Source of the DNA: JANJUB01 sp964586225
GTDB taxonomy: Bacteria; Armatimonadota; Fimbriimonadia; Fimbriimonadales; Fimbriimonadaceae
Reading direction: 5' to 3'
DNA: 12,723 bases
Assembly: GCA_964586225.1 (NCBI GenBank)
Contig: CAZPHD010000067.1
Coordinates: 1 to 12,723, forward strand
The translations under genes and the position numbers were made by a program. This document shows, piece by piece, positions 1-6,934 of the stretch (the stretch's first letter is position 1; the number at the start of each line of letters is the position of its first letter). The notes beneath the pieces were generated by a model. That model was given only the letters and a program-made list of their open reading frames with translations. It did not search any database and was not told where the DNA came from.

Positions 1-892
1 TGCGAGTTCCGTAAGCAGTCGCTCCATCCCAGTAGCGCATCGCGATGACCGCCCCGCCGTCGCTCTGAGGCAATACCGACATGATGCGATCATCCTCACT
101 GGCGTTGAACGACCAGAAAGCCGCCGTCCCCGTTGAGGCGGTCACGCGGAACAGGATGGCGTTAGTAGCCGTGTCGCCCTGCACTTGGGCCTCAAGCGCA
201 ACCATGACCTGAGTGGACCCCATGGCAATCGCCGTCGCCTCCTTGTCCGTGTAGCCAATCATCTGGAAGGCGTTGTCGTAAGCGATCGTGCCCGCCGCGT
301 TCACCCGAGCAAACCTCATTTGAGTTCCCGTTCCGGGCCCGACAACATAGACGTTTCCGTTGGCATCGACTGTGGACTGCTGGGCGCTGACATGGTTAGA
401 AAGTGTCGTTTGATCATTGACACCGCCATTAACCCATGAGCGACGGAGCACCCTGACCGTAGTTCCTGTCGTCTCCACCGTAAACACGTTGGCCGGTGAA
501 GCGTGAATACCGCTGAGGTCCGACGGGAGTTCACCCCACCAGGTTCGAGCCAGGTCACTGGTCTGGAATGCCACGATCAACGACGACGCTCCTCCAAAGC
601 CAACAAAGATGCGCTGATTGGCGATGGTCGGCTTCAGAAGCTTCACCTGACCGGTGACCGCCCGGGCAGTCGAGCCCGTCGCCAATAACTGACCCGCAGG
701 TGAATACTTCGCGACGTGTACACGGGCCGTGTCCTGTCCGACATCAATTCCAACCCAGAAGATGTTTCCGTTCTCGTCGAGAATCACGTGAGACTCAGCC
801 ATCGGGCCCTGCGTGGTCCAAGCAATCGCGCCCTGGGCCCGCGCATGGAGAGCCACGAGGAACATCAAAAGAACGACGAGAAAGAAGCGCAC
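1..892 (-). CDS. Secreted repeat-type protein, C-terminus beyond window (partial)
   Basis: An uninterrupted frame of 297 codons begins at GTG 892-890 and continues off the left edge, so the C-terminus is missing. The N-terminus is a good signal peptide: one Arg, a hydrophobic run at residues 3-15, then HARA-Q with likely cleavage after residue 19 (A-R-A|Q). The mature part is rich in Thr, Ser, Gly and Ala and has recurring units of the type D-x-N-G-N-[IV]-[FY] (around residues 39-45 and 176-182), which resemble strands of bead-like propeller or delta-60 repeats of extracytoplasmic proteins. No catalytic motif is visible and I assign no function. The GTG start is preferred because the next in-frame ATG (865-863, codon 10) would cut the signal peptide in half, and because a TATAGT box lies 6 bases upstream of the GTG. 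The start lies inside the end of gcvT (28-base overlap). The signal peptide and frame are directly visible; the propeller idea is inference. Confidence 0.8.
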   Translation of the reverse strand, partial: MRFFLVVLLMFLVALHARAQGAIAWTTQGPMAESHVILDENGNIFWVGIDVGQDTARVHVAKYSPAGQLLATGSTARAVTGQVKLLKPTIANQRIFVGFGGASSLIVAFQTSDLARTWWGELPSDLSGIHASPANVFTVETTGTTVRVLRRSWVNGGVNDQTTLSNHVSAQQSTVDANGNVYVVGPGTGTQMRFARVNAAGTIAYDNAFQMIGYTDKEATAIAMGSTQVMVALEAQVQGDTATNAILFRVTASTGTAAFWSFNASEDDRIMSVLPQSDGGAVIAMRYWDGATAYGTR

Positions 893-1992
893 CCCTCTAC
901 TATACAGCAGGTTCCACGACGTTCAGCCCGCTTAAAGAACCGCTTGTTGACGACCGTGGCGGGCTCGCGCTTGCCCCGGATGTCCACCTCGACCGCCATC
1001 TCCGGCTTAACATCCGCATCCAGGAACGCGAATCCAATGCCGCAATCGAGCAGGGGCGAATACACCCCGCTGCTGATCGTGCCGACTTCACGATCACCCA
1101 CAAACACCTTCATCTCGGGCGCGAGCAATCGCTTCGTGCCCAGTCGAATGCCCTGAAGCTTCTGCGCCGTACCTTCAGCGCGAGCGCGATTGATGTGCTC
1201 CGAACCCATGAACGACTTGGTCTTGCTGATCACCCAGCCGAGGCCCGCGGAAATGGGGCTGAGGTCATCGCTGAGCTCGTGACCATAGAGCGGCAGCCCC
1301 GCCTCGACTCGGAGCGCATCACGCGAAGCCAGTCCGCATGGAGCGACTCCGGCGGCAAGCAGCGCATCCCAAAGCTTGGGCGCGTCGGCGTTGGCGCAGA
1401 TCAGTTCGAATCCCTCTTCACCCGTGTAGCCTGACTTGGGCGCGAAGCACGGCACGCCAGCGACGGTGGTTTCGATCGTGCCAAAGAACGGGAGATCGCC
1501 CAGAGCCGATCCGGCTGGACTCAGGTTGCCCACAATCTCGGCCGCCTTCGGGCCCTGAACGGCAATCATCGCGGTGCCCATCGTCTCGTCTTCGATCTCA
1601 ACCCCAAACGTGTTTTGCGCCTTGATCCACGCCACATCCTTCTGGTGGTTAGCCGCGTTGACGACCATCCGGAAAGTGGTTGCATCCACGCGGTAGACGA
1701 TGATGTCGTCGACCAATCCGCCCTCAGAGTTAGGCAAAAGCGAATAGTGTCCCTGGCCATCGGTGAGCGAAGCAACATCGTTGGCAGTAATCCACTCAAG
1801 GAACTCCAAGGCGCGCTCGCCACGGAACCAGAGCCGCGCCATATGGCCGACATCGAACATTCCGGCCCCTTCGCGAACCGCCTTCGCTTCGGCGATGACG
1901 CTGCCATATTGGACGGGCATTTCCCATCCCGCGAACTCAACCATTCGCCCACCGGCGGCAACATGACGGTCAAAGAGAGCAGTGCGAAGCAT
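865..1992 (-). CDS. gcvT: Aminomethyltransferase, glycine cleavage system T protein
   Basis: The T protein transfers the one-carbon unit of H-protein-bound aminomethyl-lipoate to tetrahydrofolate, releasing ammonia and 5,10-methylene-THF in the cytoplasm. The 375-residue product starts MLRTALFDRHVAAGGRMVEF, the family's usual opening, and keeps the folate/substrate motif GGLVDDIIVYR (91-101, with the conserved Asp pair 95/96), VVNAANHQKD (110-119), IAVQGPKA (143-150), SGYTGEEGFEL (187-197) and SRDALRVEAGLPLYG (223-237). ATG 1992 is chosen over a possible start at 2025 because the extra 11 residues are not family-like and the sequence there forms the promoter. Family proteins normally end near the KRFFKR position (350-355). 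Here a tail of about 20 residues (AERRGTCC onward) is encoded by sequence that also carries the next gene's promoter and start. No other gcv gene is in the window. The identification is secure; the tail is odd. Confidence 0.96.
   Translation of the reverse strand: MLRTALFDRHVAAGGRMVEFAGWEMPVQYGSVIAEAKAVREGAGMFDVGHMARLWFRGERALEFLEWITANDVASLTDGQGHYSLLPNSEGGLVDDIIVYRVDATTFRMVVNAANHQKDVAWIKAQNTFGVEIEDETMGTAMIAVQGPKAAEIVGNLSPAGSALGDLPFFGTIETTVAGVPCFAPKSGYTGEEGFELICANADAPKLWDALLAAGVAPCGLASRDALRVEAGLPLYGHELSDDLSPISAGLGWVISKTKSFMGSEHINRARAEGTAQKLQGIRLGTKRLLAPEMKVFVGDREVGTISSGVYSPLLDCGIGFAFLDADVKPEMAVEVDIRGKREPATVVNKRFFKRAERRGTCCIVEGCASFSSFF
893..904 (-). promoter_or_regulatory. -10 box abutting the GTG of the secreted gene
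   Basis: On the minus strand TATAGT (904-899) is followed by six bases (AGAGGG) and then GTG at 892. That spacing would put transcription initiation at or next to the start codon, giving a leaderless mRNA. The box lies within the last codons of gcvT. A -35 match is poor: CTGAAC with 16-base spacing is only half consensus. The AGAGGG is too close to the GTG to act as a normal ribosome binding site. Confidence 0.5.
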
Positions 1993-1999
1993 GGGAGAG

Positions 2000-2025
2000 A
2001 GTATACAGGCCCAGGGCTGCGTCAA
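2000..2025 (-). promoter_or_regulatory. gcvT promoter, leaderless type
   Basis: On the minus strand TATACT (2005-2000) stands 7 bases before ATG 1992, with no Shine-Dalgarno in between (the spacer is CTCTCCC). A TTGACG -35-like hexamer lies at 2025-2020, but only 14 bases separate it from the -10, shorter than the usual 16-18. Transcription would begin within a base or two of the ATG. I see no riboswitch-sized leader. Confidence 0.55.
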
Positions 2026-2091
2026 GACATGAGCTCCCGAACGTAGTCGACGGTTGCATCGTACCGGCGTAAATCGCCAAAAAGAATGGAG

Positions 2092-2168
2092 TGGTCGGGA
2101 TGACTGGATTCGAACCAGCGACCTCCTCGTCCCGAACGAGGCGCTCTACCAAGCTGAGCCACATCCCG
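2092..2168 (-). tRNA. tRNA-Pro (anticodon CGG)
   Basis: Read on the minus strand, the 77-base sequence folds as a complete cloverleaf. The acceptor is CGGGATG/CATCCCG, the D arm GCTC-AGCTTGGTA-GAGC, the anticodon arm CCTCG-TTCGGGA-CGAGG with anticodon CGG (reads CCG), the variable loop AGGTC, and the T arm GCTGG-TTCGAAT-CCAGT (one G-T pair), followed by discriminator A and a genomically encoded CCA. It has the layout of bacterial tRNA-Pro, including the C at position 1. It lies between gcvT and fabI, with its 3' end about 100 bases upstream of the gcvT start. A T-rich stretch (TTCTTTTT) begins a few bases past the CCA on its strand and may end the transcript. Confidence 0.96.
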
Positions 2169-2182
2169 ACGATGCGCCAACG

Positions 2183-2188
2183 AGGATA
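2183..2188 (-). promoter_or_regulatory. Possible -10 box of tRNA-Pro
   Basis: TATCCT on the minus strand (2188-2183) lies 14 bases before the tRNA 5' end, which would give a leader of about 7-8 bases for RNase P to remove. No convincing -35 is visible; the expected place overlaps the first bases of fabI. The call rests on the hexamer and its position only. Confidence 0.3.
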
Positions 2189-2200
2189 CCCGATCCCATC

Positions 2201-2206
2201 TATAAT
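2201..2206 (+). promoter_or_regulatory. fabI promoter -10 box, leaderless type
   Basis: A perfect TATAAT is followed by 6 bases (CATGCC) and then the fabI ATG at 2213. There is no Shine-Dalgarno in the gap and no clear -35; the expected region lies in the tRNA 5' leader. This is the strongest -10 in the window and argues for initiation at the start codon of the fabI operon. Confidence 0.65.
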
Positions 2207-2212
2207 CATGCC

Positions 2213-2977
2213 ATGTTGCTCGAGGGAAAGAAGGGGATCGTCCTTAGCGTTACCAACGACCGAAGCATCGGCTGGTCCATCGCCGACGCCGCTGTGAAGT
2301 ACGGCGCCCAGGTCGGAATTGGGGTCCAGAACGAACGCACGCGCGAGCGGGTGGAGCCGCTCATCGAAGGCCGAGACGCCTTCCGCATCCTCCAGTGCGA
2401 CTTTGCGTTCGACGACCAGGTCGAGGCGCTCGTCGAGGCCGTCAAGGCCGAATACGGCAAGATCGACTTCTTCGTCCACTCGGCTGCCTATGCCAACCGA
2501 GAGGACCTGACGGGACAGTTCATCAACACCAGCGAGGAGGGATTTCAGGTTGCGTTGTCGATCTCGGCGTACTCCCTCGTCAAGCTGTGCCGCGCGCTCG
2601 AACCGATCATGAACGATGACGGTAGCGTCATCACGCTCAGCTACATCGGCAGCACTCGAGCCGCGCTGAACTACAACATCATGGGGATCGCGAAGGCCGC
2701 TCTTGAAGCCGAAGTCCGCTACCTGGCGTGCGACTTGGGACACCGTGGCATCCGTGTCAACACGCTCTCGCCCGGGCCTATCAACACCGTCGCCGCCCGC
2801 GGCGTGAAGGGCCTGCTTGAGAAGATTGAATACGTCAACGAAAGGGCTCCGCTCAAGCGTCCGTTTGGCGCCGAGCAGGTCGCCGGCTCCGCCGTCTACC
2901 TGCTGAGCGACCTGAGCCACGGGGTGACCGGTCAGATCATCTTCGTGGATAGCGGTTTTAACCTTGTGGGCGTCTAA
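2213..2977 (+). CDS. fabI: Enoyl-[acyl-carrier-protein] reductase (NADH)
   Basis: FabI performs the last reduction of each fatty-acid elongation cycle, reducing trans-2-enoyl-ACP with NAD(P)H in the cytoplasm. The 254-residue protein (E. coli FabI is 262) opens MLLEGKKGIVLSVTNDRSIG, with the modified Rossmann motif typical of FabI rather than ordinary short-chain dehydrogenases. It has HSAAYANREDL (89-99) and the FabI active site with Tyr144 and Tyr154-x6-Lys161 (SYIG then YNIMGIAK). RVNTLSPGPINTVAA (181-195) and the C-terminal DSGFN are also family hallmarks. At the place of E. coli Gly93, a triclosan-resistance site, there is Ala, as in S. aureus FabI. The reading frame is open upstream to 2054, but that part crosses the tRNA gene in antisense, so ATG 2213 is used. 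It leads a probable operon; the next gene starts 6 bases after its stop. Confidence 0.95.
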   Translation: MLLEGKKGIVLSVTNDRSIGWSIADAAVKYGAQVGIGVQNERTRERVEPLIEGRDAFRILQCDFAFDDQVEALVEAVKAEYGKIDFFVHSAAYANREDLTGQFINTSEEGFQVALSISAYSLVKLCRALEPIMNDDGSVITLSYIGSTRAALNYNIMGIAKAALEAEVRYLACDLGHRGIRVNTLSPGPINTVAARGVKGLLEKIEYVNERAPLKRPFGAEQVAGSAVYLLSDLSHGVTGQIIFVDSGFNLVGV

Positions 2978-2983
2978 GGGTTC

Positions 2984-3811
2984 ATGACCCTGATCCAGGT
3001 CGCGTACTCCTCCGGGCGGGATCGCGACCTCCGTTGGCGCGTCGAAGAGGCAGTGGCTCAAGGCTGTCGCCTCCACGACCTGCGTGCCGACCTTGATGCC
3101 AACCGCACTTGGTTGTCCTTCTCTGCGCCCGTCGATGATGTCGAAGCTGTATTGCGTCGTGTCATCGATCTCGTGCTTGATCGTATCGACCTGCGCCGAC
3201 ATGCCGGTAGCCATGCGCGCATCGGCGCGGTTGACGATCTGCGCATCATCGGCAATCTGGAGGTCAGTCCCCTGGCCGCGTCGCTTGCAGAAACCCTCCA
3301 GATTCCGATCTATCTGACCGGTCAATCGCGCCATCGGCTGACTGAGGAAGACCTTCTTGCCGCGCGCCATCGCGGCTTTGGCGGGCTCATGGCCGAACTC
3401 CCGCCCCCCGACTTTGGCCCCTCCGAAGTGCATCCTCATCTTGGCGTGATGCCGATGGGGCGTTGGCGCTTCTATCTCACCGCCCACGTCCGGATCGCGG
3501 AGTCCGCGCTCGACGGCGCCGCGCGGTTGGCTCAAGAAGTCGGGCAATATGTGGAGCTTGAGAATGAGCGGTTCCAGGGCGTCGTCGCCTACGCCTACGC
3601 CCGGCCCGCCTTTGGCGATACCGTCCTCGCCGTCGAGTTCCGCGAACCCGAACTCGCGCCTCCCGATCCGGTCCTTAAGTGGATCCACGTCCGCAGCGAA
3701 GGCATGCGGAAAGCGGTGCTCAGCATCGAGATGGTGGGCGCCGTGCGACCGACCGACCTGATTAGCACGCGGCTAGCTCCGGTACGCTCGCGACAGGTGA
3801 TGTGGCAGTGA
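2984..3811 (+). CDS. Divergent glutamate formiminotransferase-like protein (FTCD N-terminal family)
   Basis: The 275-residue protein aligns along its length with the formiminotransferase half of FTCD, which moves a formimino (in some bacteria a formyl) group between glutamate and tetrahydrofolate. Visible matches are SSGRDRD (9-15), DLDANRTWLSF (36-46), IDLRRHAGSHARIGAVDD (68-85, with His77 at the position of porcine FTCD catalytic His82), IPIYLTG (107-113), HRGFGGL (129-135) and PPDFGP (141-146) followed by the MPMGRWRFYL strand. Differences from typical members are notable: the N-terminal PNFSEG becomes AYSSG, and the usual DVCPFIP after the His motif becomes DDLRIIG. There is no cyclodeaminase domain. 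It lies between fabI and purK, not with histidine-degradation genes, so a folate-salvage or purine-related role is as plausible as histidine breakdown. Some family members can replace 5-formyl-THF cycloligase. AAGGG lies only 3 bases before the ATG. Family placement is fairly sure; the substrate is unknown. Confidence 0.75.
   Translation: MTLIQVAYSSGRDRDLRWRVEEAVAQGCRLHDLRADLDANRTWLSFSAPVDDVEAVLRRVIDLVLDRIDLRRHAGSHARIGAVDDLRIIGNLEVSPLAASLAETLQIPIYLTGQSRHRLTEEDLLAARHRGFGGLMAELPPPDFGPSEVHPHLGVMPMGRWRFYLTAHVRIAESALDGAARLAQEVGQYVELENERFQGVVAYAYARPAFGDTVLAVEFREPELAPPDPVLKWIHVRSEGMRKAVLSIEMVGAVRPTDLISTRLAPVRSRQVMWQ
3795..3800 (+). promoter_or_regulatory. Ribosome binding site deciding the purK start
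   Basis: AGGTGA lies 7 bases before GTG 3808, the normal distance. The alternative GTG at 3802 would be only 1 base away. This site sits inside the last codons of the preceding gene and favours the GTGA stop/start overlap at 3808-3811. Confidence 0.6.
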
Positions 3812-4911
3812 ACGATCTTGGATTTCTGGGCGGCGGACAGCTCGCCCGCATGAGCATTCTTGCCGCCCATCGCATGGGATTGAGCTGCATATCGCTTGAT
3901 CCGGGCGAGAACTCTCCCGCATCGCAGGTTGCTCCCGCCCAGGTGGGCCAACTTTCCGATCCCGAAGCAATCGCCGCGCTGATTCGGCAATCACGACGCT
4001 TGACCCTCGAGAACGAGTTCATCCCCGCCGACGCCTTGCGGGAGGCGTTTGCGCTCGCCCACCGCGACCCCGGTGACTTGCTCCCCGGCATCGATACGCT
4101 GGCGACGATCCAAGACAAACTCCTCCAGCGCGAGGCGCTCCTCGCGACCGGTGTGCCGTCGCCAGAGGCGCGAGCCTTCGACCCTGGCGGGGGGTGGCCC
4201 GGCCGCCCTGTCGTCCTCAAGGCCCGCTTCGGTGGCTACGACGGCAAGGGCACCCGCTATGCCCGCACGGGCGATGAGTGGACCGCGAACACGGCCGACC
4301 TGCCGGAACGGGGCTGGCTCGTCGAGGGCTTCGTGCCGTTTGTGCGGGAGCTTGCGGTGATGGTCTACCGCTCACCCATCGCTACCGGAGCGTTTCCGGT
4401 GATGGAGACCGTCCAGACCCATCACGTCTGTGATCTCGTATTCCCGGCCCCTGCGTCGACCAACCCTGATCGAGCACGCAAGGTTGCGATTGCCGCGATC
4501 GAAGCCGTAGGTGGTTTGGGGCTGTTTGGGGTTGAGCTCTTTGAGTGCGAAGATGGCGAGATTCTCGTCAACGAGATTGCCCCGCGACCTCACAACACAG
4601 GGCACTACACGCTCGATTGGGGCGGCGTAAGCCAGTTCGAGCAACATGTGCGGCTCACCATGGGTTGGGTGCCCGACGAGCCGCGCGGTGGCGAGGTGTG
4701 CATGGCCAATCTGCTGGGGATAGAGCACGGGGGTGATGTCCGCCCGGCGATCGCGGCGGCGATCTCAGAGCCAGGGATTCATGTTCATTGGTATGGCAAG
4801 GCCGATGCAAAGCCGGGTCGCAAGATGGGCCACCTGAACGCGGTGGGCGACAAGTGCGTCGCCCGGGCCATTGCCGCTCGGCACCGGTTCATGGACGCTT
4901 GGCGGGGGTAG
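3808..4911 (+). CDS. purK: N5-carboxyaminoimidazole ribonucleotide synthase
   Basis: PurK uses ATP and bicarbonate to carboxylate AIR to N5-CAIR in de novo purine synthesis; PurE then isomerises it. The 367-residue protein (E. coli 355) has the N-terminal pre-ATP-grasp motif GFLGGGQLARM (5-15), the ATP-grasp loop LKARFGGYDGKG (137-148) and the metal/ATP part GVELFECEDGEILVNEIAPR (241-260) leading into PRPHNTGHYTLD. It ends with the PurK signature GKADAKPGRKMGHLN (330-344). The first GTG of the frame is at 3802, but GTG 3808 is chosen because it has a good ribosome binding site, overlaps the preceding stop by GTGA, and gives the usual short N-terminus. purE is not adjacent, although the two are often paired. 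It closes the plus-strand operon and converges on tkt. Confidence 0.95.
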   Translation: MNDLGFLGGGQLARMSILAAHRMGLSCISLDPGENSPASQVAPAQVGQLSDPEAIAALIRQSRRLTLENEFIPADALREAFALAHRDPGDLLPGIDTLATIQDKLLQREALLATGVPSPEARAFDPGGGWPGRPVVLKARFGGYDGKGTRYARTGDEWTANTADLPERGWLVEGFVPFVRELAVMVYRSPIATGAFPVMETVQTHHVCDLVFPAPASTNPDRARKVAIAAIEAVGGLGLFGVELFECEDGEILVNEIAPRPHNTGHYTLDWGGVSQFEQHVRLTMGWVPDEPRGGEVCMANLLGIEHGGDVRPAIAAAISEPGIHVHWYGKADAKPGRKMGHLNAVGDKCVARAIAARHRFMDAWRG

Positions 4912-4921
4912 GGGCGCCTCG

Positions 4922-6889
4922 CTAACCAAGCAGCTTCTTCGCCGCTGCAACCACCGCTTCAACCGTGATCCCAAGCTCCCGGAAGTTCACATCACCCGGT
5001 GCCGACGCGCCAAAGCGATCGAGCCCGACATGAGCCTGCGCATAGCGCCCCCACCCAAACGTCGTTCCCGCCTCAACGCTGACCGTGGGCACCCCCTTCG
5101 GAAGCACCGACGCCTGATACTCCGGCGACTGCTGCTCAAACAAGAACCAACTCGGCAAGCTCACGACCCGCGCGCGAAGCTGTTCGGCGGCCGCCAGCGC
5201 CAACTGGACCTCGCTGCCCGTAGCGACCAATACCACCTCGGGATGCTCAGCATCATGTAACACGTAGCCGCCACGCTCGGCCGGATGCGACCCCTCAAAG
5301 GCCGGAGTGACGAAGGGCACTGCTTGCCGTGTCAAGATCAATGCCGTCGGCGTGTGCTTCGACTCAAGCGCCACCTTCCACGCCGCCGCAGTCTCATTTC
5401 CGTCCGCAGGCCGAAACACGTTCAGGTTTGGAATCGCGCGCAACCCCGCCACCTGCTCGATCGGCTGGTGGGTTGGTCCATCTTCGCCCAAGCCAATCGA
5501 GTCGTGCGTGAACACGAAAATCGACGGCGTCTCCATGAGGGCAGCTAGACGCACGGATGGCTTGCAGTAGTCGCTGAAGATGAGGAATGTGCCGCCAAAT
5601 CCGCGGGCCGCTCCGTGGAGCGTGATGCCATTGATCGCCGCCGCCATCGCGTGCTCGCGCACCCCATAGTGAATCGTTCGACCGGTGCGATTTGCAGGCG
5701 AGTACACCCCGCGGTCCTTCTGCGCGACATTCACATTGCCCGTCAGGTCGGCGCCACCACCCAAGAATCCGACGAGATAAGGCGCAACCGCATTCACCAT
5801 CACGCCGCTCGCGGCCCGCGTTGCAATCTTTTCGGCTACGGCAGGAAGGGCCGCCACTGCCGCCGACACATCGCCCGCGATCGCCCCTTCCAGACGAGCG
5901 GCGTCGTCCGGATAAGCCTCGGCATAGCGGTTGAAAAGCTCGATCCAACTTGACTCGGCGACGCCACCGTCGGTGATCGCCTTTCGGTAAAAGCTGACCA
6001 CGTCCTCGGGAGTCCAAAATGCCTCCTCGGGCAAGCCGAGCGCCCGCTTGGTTAGCGCAAGTTCTTCAGCTCCTAGCGGTTCGCCGTGAGCTTTGCTGGA
6101 GTCGGCGCGATTCGGGCTACCAAAGCCGATCACGGTTCGGGCTCGAATCAACGAAGGTCGGTCCGTTTCCGCCTTGGCCTCGGCAATGCACTGATCCACC
6201 GCATTAACATCCATGCCATCGCAGGCCAACACCTGCCAACCAAGCGCCTCAAACTTCTGCGTGACGTCCTCGGTGTATGCAAGGTCGGTCCGACCGTCGA
6301 TCGTGATCCCGTTGTCATCGTAGAGGAAAATTAGCTTGCCGAGGCGCAGATGCCCGGCAAGCGAGCACGCTTCCTGGGCCACGCCTTCCATCAAGTCGCC
6401 ATCCGAGCAGATGCCCATCGTGTAGTGATCCACGATCGAGAATCCGGGCCGATTGAACTCAGCGGCCAAGTGCGATTCGGCAATCGCCATGCCGACCGCC
6501 GTTGAGATGCCCTGCCCAAGCGGCCCGGTCGCCATTTCGACTCCTGGCGTCAGGCCGTTCTCGGGGTGCCCCGGTGTTCGGCTGCCGAACTGCCGAAACG
6601 CCTTCAAGTCGTCCATCGACAAGTCGTAGCCCGTTAGGTGCAGCAACGCGTAGAGCAACATCGACCCGTGGCCCGCGGACAGGATGAAACGGTCTCGGTT
6701 GAACCACTTGGGGTTGCGGGGATTGTGACGCAGGTGGCGCGTCCACATCGCGTGAGCCATCGGTGCGGCCCCCATCGGCATGCCCGGATGACCCGAGTTG
6801 GCACGCTGGACAGCATCCATCGCCAATCCACGAATCACATTGATACAACGGGCTTCTAGGTTCAGATCGAGGGGGTTAGTTGCGGACAT
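4922..6889 (-). CDS. tkt: Transketolase
   Basis: Transketolase is a thiamine-diphosphate enzyme that moves two-carbon ketol units between sugar phosphates in the pentose phosphate pathway. The 655-residue product (E. coli 663) has all three domains. The N-terminal pyrophosphate domain carries SGHPGMPMGAAP (32-43, His34), SAGHGSMLLY (71-80, His74), TGPLGQG (121-127) and SDGDLMEG (162-169) with the later DDNGITIDG for metal and diphosphate. The pyrimidine domain carries VREHAMAAAINGI (410-422, catalytic Glu412) and THDSIGLGEDGPTHQP (461-476, His462 and His474). The C-terminal domain starts near EVVLVATGSEV (551-561). No key residue is missing. The ATG at 6889 gives the family's normal N-terminus and there is no Shine-Dalgarno. 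It lies 45 bases downstream of the matrixin gene on the same strand but has its own likely promoter, and its stop is 10 bases from that of convergent purK. Confidence 0.97.
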   Translation of the reverse strand: MSATNPLDLNLEARCINVIRGLAMDAVQRANSGHPGMPMGAAPMAHAMWTRHLRHNPRNPKWFNRDRFILSAGHGSMLLYALLHLTGYDLSMDDLKAFRQFGSRTPGHPENGLTPGVEMATGPLGQGISTAVGMAIAESHLAAEFNRPGFSIVDHYTMGICSDGDLMEGVAQEACSLAGHLRLGKLIFLYDDNGITIDGRTDLAYTEDVTQKFEALGWQVLACDGMDVNAVDQCIAEAKAETDRPSLIRARTVIGFGSPNRADSSKAHGEPLGAEELALTKRALGLPEEAFWTPEDVVSFYRKAITDGGVAESSWIELFNRYAEAYPDDAARLEGAIAGDVSAAVAALPAVAEKIATRAASGVMVNAVAPYLVGFLGGGADLTGNVNVAQKDRGVYSPANRTGRTIHYGVREHAMAAAINGITLHGAARGFGGTFLIFSDYCKPSVRLAALMETPSIFVFTHDSIGLGEDGPTHQPIEQVAGLRAIPNLNVFRPADGNETAAAWKVALESKHTPTALILTRQAVPFVTPAFEGSHPAERGGYVLHDAEHPEVVLVATGSEVQLALAAAEQLRARVVSLPSWFLFEQQSPEYQASVLPKGVPTVSVEAGTTFGWGRYAQAHVGLDRFGASAPGDVNFRELGITVEAVVAAAKKLLG

Positions 6890-6899
6890 CGCGTGGGAA

Positions 6900-6905
6900 A
6901 GGGTA
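6900..6905 (-). promoter_or_regulatory. Possible tkt promoter -10 box
   Basis: TACCCT (6905-6900, minus strand) fits the TANNNT pattern and ends 10 bases before ATG 6889. It sits in GGGTACCCT, the same nine bases found before the NYN gene at 12511. It overlaps a small inverted repeat (ACCCC/GGGGT, 6905-6918), so it could instead be part of a weak hairpin at the end of the upstream matrixin gene. No -35 is evident. Confidence 0.4.
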
Positions 6906-6934
6906 CCCCGGCAGGGGTGCCCCGTCCACGCGTC

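Noticed and set aside
700..1434. Plus-strand open frame of 244 codons opposite gcvT
   Set aside because: It covers strongly conserved gcvT sequence on the other strand and its translation has no domain-like features.
1993..2025. N-terminal extension of gcvT by 11 residues
   Set aside because: It would place the promoter in coding sequence, and the family starts at the MLRTALFD equivalent.
2066..2078. GGCG-TAAAT-CGCC hairpin next to an A/T run
   Set aside because: The stem is four pairs only, and on the minus strand the T-run precedes the hairpin while on the plus strand A follows, so it is not an intrinsic terminator.
2054..2212. N-terminal extension of fabI
   Set aside because: The extra 53 residues translate the antisense of tRNA-Pro, a well-known false extension, and the promoter -10 lies inside it.
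1970..3688. Long antisense open frame of over 500 codons opposite fabI and the formiminotransferase gene
   Set aside because: It also runs through the tRNA, its translation is low-complexity Asp/Val/Gly/Arg-rich sequence with no family features, and the opposite strand carries two recognisable enzymes. It is a GC-rich shadow frame.
6905..6918. ACCCC-GGCA-GGGGT inverted repeat as terminator of the matrixin gene
   Set aside because: The stem is five pairs and is followed on the minus strand by only three T; too weak to call, and it overlaps the possible tkt -10.
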